Assembly: GCA_964535405.1 (NCBI GenBank)
Contig: CAZHUG010000015.1
Span: 1 to 41,828 of the forward strand
DNA: 41,828 nucleotides
Direction: 5' to 3'
Origin: Scatomorpha sp964535405
GTDB taxonomy: Bacteria > Bacillota > Clostridia > Oscillospirales > Oscillospiraceae
Below, piece by piece: positions 34,462 through 40,445 of the stretch (positions are counted from its first letter, which is position 1; each line of letters begins with the position of its first letter). The notes beneath the pieces are model-generated. The model was not told the origin of the DNA. It did not search any database and worked only from the letters and a program-made list of their open reading frames with translations. The translations under genes and the position numbers were made by a program.

Positions 34462-34462
34462 A

Positions 34463-34591
34463 TTATCCAGCGTAGCCCATTAGGCGCCGCATGACCTCCT
34501 GATATGCATCTTCTGCTCCGCCCATGTCGCGGCGGAAGCGATCTTCATCCAGCTTCTCATGTGTCTCAACGAGCCCCTCGCGCCTTTCCAC
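34463..34591 (-). pseudogene. purC: Internally deleted purC remnant: 42-codon reading frame between purE and purF
   Basis: A GTG at 34591, with a perfect GGGAGG seven bases upstream, opens a 42-codon frame that ends one base before the purF ATG. Residues 10-42 start THEKLDEDRFRRDMGG and continue AEDAYQEVMRRLMGYAG. This matches the extreme C-terminus of SAICAR synthetase, which in B. subtilis reads NEKLDKDVFRRNLGSL then TDAYEEI. The first nine residues, MERREGLVE, resemble the usual clostridial PurC N-terminus (MEKREQLYE, from memory). The frame therefore looks like purC from which about 190-200 central codons are missing in frame, keeping the start, ribosome binding site, stop and operon position. 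Catalytic and ATP-binding parts are gone. It could be a real deletion, a micro-ORF kept to couple translation to purF, or an assembly collapse. Confidence 0.75.
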
Positions 34592-34606
34592 GCACTTTCC
34601 TCCCTT

Positions 34607-35104
34607 TTATTTCAGCTTCTTCTGTAGCTCTTCGTCCTTTTTTAGAACCTCGCGGGTCATCTCGACGCGCATGGCGTCAAGCCTTGCCGCAAGCTCACCG
34701 TCACCGACTGCCAGTATCTGCGCAGCTAAAAGGGCCGCGTTCTTAGCCCCGTCGATCGCGACGGTAGCCACGGGAAGTCCCGACGGCATCTGCACTGTTG
34801 AGAGCAGCGCATCCAGTCCGTCGAGCGTGCTCGACTTTATGGGAATGCCGATCACCGGCAGGGTCGTGTTTGCGGCAATTGCGCCTGCAAGGTGAGCAGC
34901 CTTGCCCGCAGCGGCGATGATTGCGCCGAAGTTGTTTTCTCTGGCGGACAGTGCGAAGGCGCGCACCTCCTCCGGGGTTCTGTGGGCGCTCATGATCCTC
35001 GCCTCAACGGGAATGTCCAGCTCGCGCAGCTGAGTGACGGCCTTCTCTACCACCGGCCAGTCGCTGTCGCTGCCCATTATAACCAACACTTTTTTTACTG
35101 ACAT
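34607..35104 (-). CDS. purE: N5-carboxyaminoimidazole ribonucleotide mutase, class I PurE
   Basis: Makes CAIR for the SAICAR synthetase step. The 165 aa begin VKKVLVIMGSDSDWPVVEKA and carry the catalytic-histidine motif SAHRTPEE, GAIIAAAGKAAHLAGAIAA and the C-terminal TVQMPSGLPVATVAIDGAKNAALLAAQIL. The pattern is that of class I PurE, which usually needs PurK; purK is not in this window. I start the gene at ATG 35104, which gives the family N-terminus, with AAAGGAC directly upstream and a stronger GGGAGGGAG a little further away. It is the first gene of the purine operon and is preceded by a structured leader. The next frame downstream is the purC remnant, 15 bases after its stop. Confidence 0.95.
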   Translation of the reverse strand: MSVKKVLVIMGSDSDWPVVEKAVTQLRELDIPVEARIMSAHRTPEEVRAFALSARENNFGAIIAAAGKAAHLAGAIAANTTLPVIGIPIKSSTLDGLDALLSTVQMPSGLPVATVAIDGAKNAALLAAQILAVGDGELAARLDAMRVEMTREVLKKDEELQKKLK

Positions 35105-35132
35105 GTCCTTTTTTCTCCCTCCCGAAAAACCG

Positions 35133-35166
35133 AACAAGGCCGCGACAAATCTGCCGTGGCCTTGTT
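35133..35166 (-). terminator. Terminator-like hairpin in the purE leader
   Basis: On the minus strand AACAAGGCC (35158-35166) pairs with GGCCTTGTT (35133-35141) around a 16-base loop that can pair further internally; CGGTTTTTC follows, then the purE ribosome binding site. A hairpin with a T-run just before the first gene of an operon suggests attenuation or the 3' end of a small RNA. Its first strand overlaps bases that can pair with the leader 5' end. Confidence 0.65.
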
Positions 35167-35309
35167 TTTATACTATTACACTATTATACCCGGACGCTGG
35201 GCGTAGCTTCCCCGGTGATTTGAAATACATTTAAGGAAAACCATCACAGGACGCCCCCTTCGCGCTTTCTTGATATCTAAATAATATCGGCTTTTCCCTG
35301 AAAAAACAA
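35133..35309 (-). ncRNA. Structured leader RNA upstream of the purine operon, class unknown
   Basis: From a predicted start near 35307, the leader begins TTGTTTTT (35302-35309), which can pair with AAAAACAA (35162-35169) about 140 bases later. The latter overlaps the 5' strand of the terminator-like hairpin at 35133-35166, so the two pairings exclude each other. Inside are more helices: ATATTATT with AATAGTAT, GGGCGT with ACGCCC and GTGAT with ATCAC. The string ATCACCGGGGAAGCTACGCC faintly recalls the 3' part of ykkC-type and ZTP riboswitches, but their other conserved segments are missing. I recall 6S RNA also lying upstream of purE in some Clostridia. I therefore call it only a candidate riboswitch or small RNA. 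Confidence 0.45.
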
Positions 35310-35313
35310 CGTA

Positions 35314-35342
35314 TTTACAAGGAATAAATCATTTTCAGACAA
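35314..35342 (-). promoter_or_regulatory. Candidate promoter of the purine operon leader
   Basis: On the minus strand TTGTCT (35337-35342) and TGTAAA (35314-35319) are 17 bases apart. The predicted start coincides with the TTGTTTTT that pairs with the leader's 3' part. The -10 box is imperfect; a perfect TATAAT at 35183-35188 lacks a -35 and lies inside the leader. Confidence 0.45.
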
Positions 35343-35407
35343 TCGAACAATAAACCGACGTTTTGCACCCGGCTTTTATAAGCTTTTACACCATGTAATA
35401 GGCAAAA

Positions 35408-35436
35408 ATTGTCCCCGCCAAAACGGCGGGGACAAT
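35408..35436 (-). terminator. Terminator of the 2-hydroxyacyl-CoA dehydratase operon
   Basis: Twelve base pairs (ATTGTCCCCGCC at 35408-35419 with GGCGGGGACAAT at 35425-35436) enclose a five-base loop; on the minus strand TTTTTGCC follows. It separates the dehydratase operon from the purine leader. Confidence 0.88.
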
Positions 35437-35446
35437 GTCATTGCAG

Positions 35447-35662
35447 TTATACTATCCTTCTGTCTCGCTTCTGGTTATCGTAATGTTTGTTCAGGAACGG
35501 ACGCACGACGTAGTATATGAGCTTATTCTCAAGATTGAACATATATATCGTGAAGGTCGAGGCGAAGGCCACAAATCCGAAAAGTGCCGCCTTACCCAAA
35601 ACCTTGCCGAGCTTTTTGCCGGGCTTTTTCGTGTTTTTCTTGGCTATATTGCATTTCTTCAT
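35447..35662 (-). CDS. Small basic membrane protein of unknown function
   Basis: A 71-residue protein that I do not recognise. Residues 1-24 are very basic (KKNTKKPGKKLGKVLGK), residues about 25-45 are hydrophobic (ALFGFVAFASTFTIYMF) and could be one transmembrane helix, and the tail is polar and charged (FLNKHYDNQKRDRRIV). The ATG has GCAGGAAG six bases upstream and follows the large dehydratase gene by 18 bases; a strong terminator lies 11 bases after its stop. It therefore looks like the last gene of that operon and not a chance frame. Positive-inside topology would put the N-terminus in the cytoplasm. Confidence 0.7.
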   Translation of the reverse strand: MKKCNIAKKNTKKPGKKLGKVLGKAALFGFVAFASTFTIYMFNLENKLIYYVVRPFLNKHYDNQKRDRRIV

Positions 35663-35680
35663 TTTATCTTCCTGCCTTTC

Positions 35681-37282
35681 TTACCACGCCTCGGAGTCAT
35701 CGAAATCGAGGAGAGTCTCATCTAGAGGAGTCTCACCCATAACAACGGTCATGTAGCCATTGACGTTGTTACGCATATCGCGGCGGGAAACTGTGCGGGG
35801 ATCCTCAAGGTCGTGCTCGACGAAGAGGAAGTGGAAGCCGAGGTCCCTTGCCTGCTCCTCCATAAGTGCGTGCACGCCGTTCATGCCCTTGCAGGACACG
35901 TTGTCGTTCATGAGAACCATGTCGCAATTGAAGCTCTTCGCCCAATCCCAGATAGCGTTTACGTTGTCCCAGCCGCCGACGGCATGGTGACGCATGACGC
36001 CCTTCTCGGAAAATAGCGCCAGATCGTTCATGGCCTTATCAGGGTCATCGGTGCTTATCATATTATGACCCATAGTGGAGTCCATGTTAAGCACAATATT
36101 GATGCCCCAGCAGTTCTGAGTCCAGGTCGGGAAGTCGGTGTAATAAACAGCGGACGGTCCCCACAGGAAGGCGCGGTGGCGGGTTGTGCCGCCAAAGGGC
36201 ATATACTTCTTCTCGTAGCAGTCGCGCATGATCTTTATGACCTTGCGGTCGGTCTTGGTCATGCGGTCCTCCTGACCGTTGACAGAAGCCCAGGAATACA
36301 GCCTGTACAGAGTCTCTGCAATGCCGCCAAGAGCGGAGTACGGGGTCTTGAATATATCCCATTTTTCAAGCTCGATGGTGTTCTGCTCGTTCATGTGCTT
36401 GGCACGGGCAAACAGTGCATCCCAATCGTACTTCTCGCCGTACTGCTCCTCAATGAACTTGATGCAGTCCCGCAGCACCTGCTCGGAATAGGGGTGACCG
36501 CCGGGCTCGTTATGGATCATTGCCATGGTCACGGGGAAGTCAGGCAAGCCGATGCGGCGGCGCTGGAACATCGAGGTCGCCTCGCTGGCGTTGCAGGGCA
36601 TGTTCGTGGAGAGCATTGCCTTGCCAAGCAGCGGAAATGCGTCATCGAGGGCTACGCCGGTTTCAGCAGAGCAGCGTGAGCAAACGTCGGCAGGCAGTCC
36701 GAAAGACTCAGCGATGTCTATATAGTAAGGCTGCAGATGCTGGTCAATATCGCAGATGATAAACTCAGGCAGGGTCTGCAGAGGAATGGGAACAAGGTTC
36801 GGGAAACCGGTCATGAACAGAGGAGGCAGAACCTCGTCCATGGGCACGATTTTGTCGGTGAGCGGTCCGCCGCCAAAACGCAGGTCGTTTGAAAGAACAA
36901 GTGCGATCTTCTCGGTCAGGCTGCCAACTATGGCGTGCATGTTGTGGTGAGCAACCTTCAGCTCGTAGCCGCGGTAGCCCTCAAACAAACGGTCGATAAA
37001 CGCAAATGTGCCCAGATATGAGCCCATCCAGCGGTATTCCCACATGCCCTTGAGTACGGGCAGAGGAGCCTTTGCGACCATCAGTCCCATTGCCGCAAGG
37101 TTATTCAGCCAGGCAACATAGTCATACAGTGTGTCGCTGACGCCACGCCACTCACGATATTTTGCAATACCGGTCTTGTCGTAGTATCGGCTGCGCAGAC
37201 CACCGACGCCATTTTTGGCTTGCCACATGGGGTCAAACTTCTGCATCTTCTTATCAATAAACTTAGTAACAGGATTTTTCAT
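35681..37282 (-). CDS. 2-hydroxyacyl-CoA dehydratase / benzoyl-CoA reductase family protein, large subunit-like
   Basis: A 533-residue member of the HGD-D family, whose known relatives dehydrate 2-hydroxyacyl-CoAs or reduce benzoyl-CoA using an ATP-driven one-electron activator and Fe-S clusters. Recognisable parts are EFIICDIDQHLQPYYIDIA, the cysteine cluster DVCSRCSAETG (C201, C204), NMPCNASEA (C230) and the C-terminal MVLMNDNVSCKGMNGV. It is longer than typical HgdA/HgdB or FldB/FldC subunits (about 380-480 aa). The N-terminal 80 residues (VTKFIDKKMQKFDPMW) are an extension I cannot place. ATG 37282 has AGGGGGAG four bases upstream. The partner subunit precedes it by 16 bases. No activator (HgdC-type ASKHA ATPase) or CoA-transferase gene is nearby. 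Substrate unknown. Confidence 0.85.
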   Translation of the reverse strand: MKNPVTKFIDKKMQKFDPMWQAKNGVGGLRSRYYDKTGIAKYREWRGVSDTLYDYVAWLNNLAAMGLMVAKAPLPVLKGMWEYRWMGSYLGTFAFIDRLFEGYRGYELKVAHHNMHAIVGSLTEKIALVLSNDLRFGGGPLTDKIVPMDEVLPPLFMTGFPNLVPIPLQTLPEFIICDIDQHLQPYYIDIAESFGLPADVCSRCSAETGVALDDAFPLLGKAMLSTNMPCNASEATSMFQRRRIGLPDFPVTMAMIHNEPGGHPYSEQVLRDCIKFIEEQYGEKYDWDALFARAKHMNEQNTIELEKWDIFKTPYSALGGIAETLYRLYSWASVNGQEDRMTKTDRKVIKIMRDCYEKKYMPFGGTTRHRAFLWGPSAVYYTDFPTWTQNCWGINIVLNMDSTMGHNMISTDDPDKAMNDLALFSEKGVMRHHAVGGWDNVNAIWDWAKSFNCDMVLMNDNVSCKGMNGVHALMEEQARDLGFHFLFVEHDLEDPRTVSRRDMRNNVNGYMTVVMGETPLDETLLDFDDSEAW

Positions 37283-37298
37283 TTCTTCTCCCCCTTCC

Positions 37299-38480
37299 TC
37301 AAGAGTTAATTTTCTTGATTTCCAGACTCTCGACAAAGGCCTGGAAGCGGGTGCGAAGCTGTCCAACAGAGCCGAGAGCATATTCCTTCTCTATTGTGCA
37401 GCAGGGCACGCCCATCTCATTGGTCAGAACGTGGCTGCCAAGAACCTTCTCATAGCTCCAGAACTCGCAGAACTTCATGTTCTCAAACACGACACCGTCA
37501 GCACTAAACTCGTCAACGAGGTGCTTAATCTCATTGTGGCGCTGCTCGATCTTCGGCCCGTCCATGAAGCGAGGGCACTGATTCCAATACTGATAGTGAC
37601 GGCAGACCGCGTTGAAAGCAGTCTCACCCTCCTTGATATCGATTCTCTCACGGCTGGGGAAGCTTCCGAAGCAGTATCTGTCAGCAACAACCATGCCGCC
37701 GCACATCTCAATAAGCTTCGTGAACTCAGGATCGTCGATCTCCGAGCCGACAACCGCCAGGCGTGCGCGGAAGGGGAACACGGGCTCCGGCTGGCGGGTC
37801 TTGATCTCCTCCAGAGTTTCCTTCAAATAGGGCATGATAAGGTCATGCGGGCAGGCCTGTGTGACAAGCTGAATGACGTGGAACTCATAGCCGGTGATGG
37901 GCGGATTCTTCAGTTTTCTGAAGTTGCCGATCTCGGTTATGACATCGCAAAGCCCGTTAAACTTCTCAATTGACTTGCGGATTGCGTCGTCAGAGACGTC
38001 TATGCCGAATCTGGCAGACAATTCGTCAAGAACCTTCAGCTGTAACTGGGCCTTGTAGTAGTCCAGTGAGGTCTGGTCGCCCTTCAGAGGCGGGTCGATG
38101 ATGGTCACGAAGAAATTGTCGTTCTTAACCGGGTTAATGAGGAAGAAATGCGCCTGCATTCTCTCGATTGAGGCACAACTTTCTGCGCCGAACAGGGCGC
38201 TCAGATAGTTGTAGCCGCCTTCAATTGCGCGCTCCAGTATGGAACGTGCATACGGACAGTTGCGGCTTGTCATGTAGTATGTAGCGACGTCGGTTGACAC
38301 ACAACGCGGTGCGCGCAGTCTGGATGAAAAACATCCTTGCAGATTCATAAGCGGCTCGGGAATATAGTAGCAGTTATATCCCAAGGCCAGTTGTCCTTCG
38401 CCAACCGCCTTTGTTACGAGCTCATTCTGAGCGTCCTGCAGGAGATTCTCAAAGTAGATCAGATGCTTCAGATCTTTCAA
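37299..38480 (-). CDS. 2-hydroxyacyl-CoA dehydratase family protein, small subunit-like
   Basis: The 393-residue partner of the same HGD-D family. Conserved cysteines are visible in the N-terminal third (C37 in ALGYNCYY, C50 and C60 in QGCFSSRLRAPRC, C75 in SRNCPYARS, C102 in FGAESC) and more near the C-terminus (MKFCEFW, VPCCTIEKEY). RHNEIKHLVDEFSADGVVFEN and the RAPRC segment are family-like. I place the start at TTG 38480 because GGGGGG lies seven bases upstream and it gives MKDLKHLIYFE, the family-like N-terminus; an ATG at 38495 lacks a ribosome binding site. It is first in the operon, with a perfect-consensus promoter about 95 bases upstream. Substrate unknown. Confidence 0.85.
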   Translation of the reverse strand: MKDLKHLIYFENLLQDAQNELVTKAVGEGQLALGYNCYYIPEPLMNLQGCFSSRLRAPRCVSTDVATYYMTSRNCPYARSILERAIEGGYNYLSALFGAESCASIERMQAHFFLINPVKNDNFFVTIIDPPLKGDQTSLDYYKAQLQLKVLDELSARFGIDVSDDAIRKSIEKFNGLCDVITEIGNFRKLKNPPITGYEFHVIQLVTQACPHDLIMPYLKETLEEIKTRQPEPVFPFRARLAVVGSEIDDPEFTKLIEMCGGMVVADRYCFGSFPSRERIDIKEGETAFNAVCRHYQYWNQCPRFMDGPKIEQRHNEIKHLVDEFSADGVVFENMKFCEFWSYEKVLGSHVLTNEMGVPCCTIEKEYALGSVGQLRTRFQAFVESLEIKKINS

Positions 38481-38574
38481 TTTACAGCCCCCCATTATAC
38501 TTCTTGTTGTTTGACAGCGTCTAGATGTTCAAATGCCACCCATTTGCACAAGAACCCATATTATTGGTAAGGAA

Positions 38575-38603
38575 ATTATAGTCTATAATGCACACTTTGT
38601 CAA
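38575..38603 (-). promoter_or_regulatory. Promoter of the 2-hydroxyacyl-CoA dehydratase operon
   Basis: On the minus strand both hexamers are perfect, TTGACA (38598-38603) and TATAAT (38575-38580), with a 17-base spacer. The predicted leader is about 88 bases and contains an imperfect hairpin (CAAATG/CATTTG). This implies strong constitutive expression unless a repressor acts. Confidence 0.85.
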
Positions 38604-38812
38604 ACATTTTACAGCCATTAATCCGGAAATAGAGTTTTAATGATCACAGTGTTTGATAGCTCGGTCCCTGGTGGTTTAGGTCGCTAAAGCACATCGTTTT
38701 TATGGTCGTGTTTTTTAGTCAAATTCCTCAAACCCGTGTTATTGCAGATTTGACCAAAGTCTGATATCCTGATTGTACCTTGATTTTCATACTATAAAAG
38801 GAGAAACTTGAC
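38604..38812. other. Divergent intergenic stretch without a recognised element
   Basis: About 210 bases between the dehydratase promoter and the UPF0173 gene. AT-rich, no reading frame with a ribosome binding site until AAGGAG just before 38813. TTGCAG with TATCCT (17-base spacer, around 38743-38771) could be a weak promoter for the plus-strand gene; nothing stronger is visible. Confidence 0.4.
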
Positions 38813-39475
38813 ATGGAACTAAAATTTCTCGGCCATGCCTGCTTCCTTCTGGATGATGGCAAAACTAAGATCATAACAGACCCGTTTCTGTCCGGAAACC
38901 CGCTCGCAGCAGCTTCTGCCGACGAGGTTACAGCGGACATGATTTTCGTCACCCACGGTCACGGCGACCACGTCGGTGATTCGGTTGAAATTGCCCGGCG
39001 CTGCGGCGCGGAAGTCTGCTGCACGGTTGATTTGGCAAGCGGCATCTATGAGCCTGCCGGTGTTTCTGCCGCAGTCGGCAACCTCGGCGGCTGGATACCC
39101 ACCCGATTCGGCAGAGCCAAGTTTGTGCCTGCCATACACGGCAGCGGAGTTTGCGGCTGCCTTTGCTGCGGCTTCATCTTCGACATTGCCGGCAAGAAAA
39201 TTTATCACGCCGGCGACACCGCGCTCACCATGGATATGGCTCTGCTCGCAGACGAGGAGATTGATGTTGCCCTGCTGCCCATCGGCGATGTTTATACCAT
39301 GGGTCCGGCGGATGCGCTGCGCGCGGCAAAGCTCATAAAGCCCAAACTGGTGATTCCCATGCACTACAACACCATGCCCCCCATCGTTCAGGACGCGCAG
39401 GCCTTCGCGGACAGCGTCAAGTCAGCCGGTATCGACGCCGTGGTACTTGCCCCCGGCGAGAGTCTGACTCTGTAA
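38813..39475 (+). CDS. UPF0173 metal-dependent hydrolase (YtkL-like, metallo-beta-lactamase fold)
   Basis: A 220-residue metallo-hydrolase with the family order of metal ligands: GHACFLL near the start, THGHGDH (H48, H50, D52, H53), HGSG in the middle, IYHAGDTALTMDM and VIPMHYNTMPP at the end. UPF0173 proteins are widespread and their substrate is not established. The ATG has AAAAGGAG nine bases upstream. It is a single gene followed by a bidirectional terminator shared with nadE. An unusual feature is the cysteine-rich insert GVCGCLCCGFIF (about residues 113-124). Confidence 0.92.
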   Translation: MELKFLGHACFLLDDGKTKIITDPFLSGNPLAAASADEVTADMIFVTHGHGDHVGDSVEIARRCGAEVCCTVDLASGIYEPAGVSAAVGNLGGWIPTRFGRAKFVPAIHGSGVCGCLCCGFIFDIAGKKIYHAGDTALTMDMALLADEEIDVALLPIGDVYTMGPADALRAAKLIKPKLVIPMHYNTMPPIVQDAQAFADSVKSAGIDAVVLAPGESLTL

Positions 39476-39488
39476 GCTAAAGACACAA

Positions 39489-39524
39489 AAAACTCCTGCC
39501 GGGATTTTTCCGGTCAGGAGTTTT
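39489..39524. terminator. Bidirectional terminator between the UPF0173 gene and nadE
   Basis: AAAACTCCTG (39489-39498) pairs with CAGGAGTTTT (39515-39524), with an inner CGG/CCG helix and a short loop. T- and A-runs flank both sides, so it can end both convergent transcripts. Confidence 0.88.
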
Positions 39525-39530
39525 ATCTTG

Positions 39531-40256
39531 TTATTTAAATGTAGCAATAGGCTTTCTCTTGTGCTCACTCACAGAGTGCATACGGTCGATGATCGCCTTT
39601 GCCTCCGTAGTCGCCTCGCCCGTTTCGAGGTACTTGTCAATTTCCGCATAGCTCACGCCCATCTCCCGCTCGTCTGTCTGACCCTCAAACAGTCCGGCTG
39701 AAGGGGCCTTTGCGATGATTGACTTCGGCGCCTCCAGATACTCCAAAAACTCATAGACCTCCGTCACCGTCAGGTCTGCGATGGGGTTAAAGTCATGCGC
39801 GCCGTCGCCCCACTTCGTGAAATAGCCCATGTACAGCTCACTGCGGTTGCCGGTACCGGCAACTATGCGATTTTCCGCATGTGCAATGGCATAGAGCGTC
39901 ACCATGCGCAGTCGGGGCGCGATGTTAGCAAGTGCCATCTCGCTAAGCTCGGTCGCGCCGTCGAGCGCCGCGATCTCAGCTTCACGCACGGCCGTCAAAT
40001 CAACCGTGCGCGTGGCTATGCCGAACTTGTCCGCCAGCTCCACGCCGTCATCCCTGTCCGCGCCGTAGTTGCGCCTGGACGCACAGGGCATTATGATGCC
40101 GACAGTATTCTCACAGGCGGCCTTGCACAGTATTCCCACAAGCGCGCAGTCTTTGCCGCCGCTGTTTCCGAACACGATTCCGCTCGTATGGCTCGCGGCA
40201 AGCTGCGCTCGAATAAACTCAACACGCTGCTCAAATTCAAGCTTATAATCTCTCAT
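39531..40256 (-). CDS. nadE: NAD+ synthetase (ammonia-dependent type)
   Basis: Final step of NAD synthesis: amidates nicotinic acid adenine dinucleotide. The 241 aa have no glutaminase domain, so it would use ammonia. The PP-loop is FGNSGGKDCALV (SGGKDC at 32-37), where the family usually has SGG-x-D-S; Cys replaces the last serine. Other motifs are GTGNRSELYMGYFTKWGDGAHDFNPIADLTVTEVYE, diagnostic of NadE, and APSAGLFEGQTDEREMGVSYAEID. The ATG has AGGAGG seven bases upstream and a TTGGAA-N17-TATACT promoter precedes it. Monocistronic. Confidence 0.94.
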   Translation of the reverse strand: MRDYKLEFEQRVEFIRAQLAASHTSGIVFGNSGGKDCALVGILCKAACENTVGIIMPCASRRNYGADRDDGVELADKFGIATRTVDLTAVREAEIAALDGATELSEMALANIAPRLRMVTLYAIAHAENRIVAGTGNRSELYMGYFTKWGDGAHDFNPIADLTVTEVYEFLEYLEAPKSIIAKAPSAGLFEGQTDEREMGVSYAEIDKYLETGEATTEAKAIIDRMHSVSEHKRKPIATFK

Positions 40257-40291
40257 TTTTTGGCCTCCTGTTCAGTATCTTTACCATTTAA

Positions 40292-40320
40292 AGTATATCA
40301 CAATTATGCCCTGTTTCCAA
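40292..40320 (-). promoter_or_regulatory. Promoter of nadE
   Basis: On the minus strand TTGGAA (40315-40320) and TATACT (40292-40297) are 17 bases apart; the leader to the ATG is about 30 bases. No NiaR/NrtR palindrome stands out by eye. Confidence 0.6.
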
Positions 40321-40397
40321 AGGCAATTTAGTATATTTTCAGCAAATTCATATGTCCATTATATCAGACGGCAGCACAATGCAAGAAAACGGCAAAC

Positions 40398-40430
40398 AAG
40401 AGCACGATGGTTAACAACCACCGTGCTCTT
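40398..40430 (-). terminator. Hairpin after the LTA-synthase-like gene
   Basis: AAGAGCACG with CGTGCTCTT (40398-40406 with 40422-40430), one mismatch, then TGGTT with AACCA (40408-40412 with 40416-40420), three-base loop. It lies 16 bases after the stop of the minus-strand gene; the following T-run is short and broken (GTTTGCCGTTTTC). Confidence 0.65.
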
Positions 40431-40445
40431 CAATTTTCTTCAGTC

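Noticed and set aside
34463..34591. The 42-codon frame as a PurS subunit or a chance frame
   Set aside because: PurS is about 80 aa and unnecessary with a fused PurL; the C-terminal residues match PurC well and the frame has a perfect ribosome binding site.
35183..35188. Perfect TATAAT in the purE leader as the operon promoter
   Set aside because: No -35 box at 16-18 bases upstream, and it lies inside the base-paired leader. It could still be a secondary start.
35180..35260. PRPP (ykkC subtype), guanidine or ZTP riboswitch in the purE leader
   Set aside because: The string ATCACCGGGGAAGCTACGCCC resembles the 3' part of those aptamers, but CTAGGGTTCC, GGTCCGAGAG and the ZTP 5' half are missing. 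I kept only a class-free leader call.
38488..38499. TATAAT overlapping the ATG at 38495 as the promoter of the small dehydratase subunit
   Set aside because: No -35 box at proper distance, and the transcript would start on top of the ribosome binding site. The perfect promoter at 38575-38603 explains expression better.
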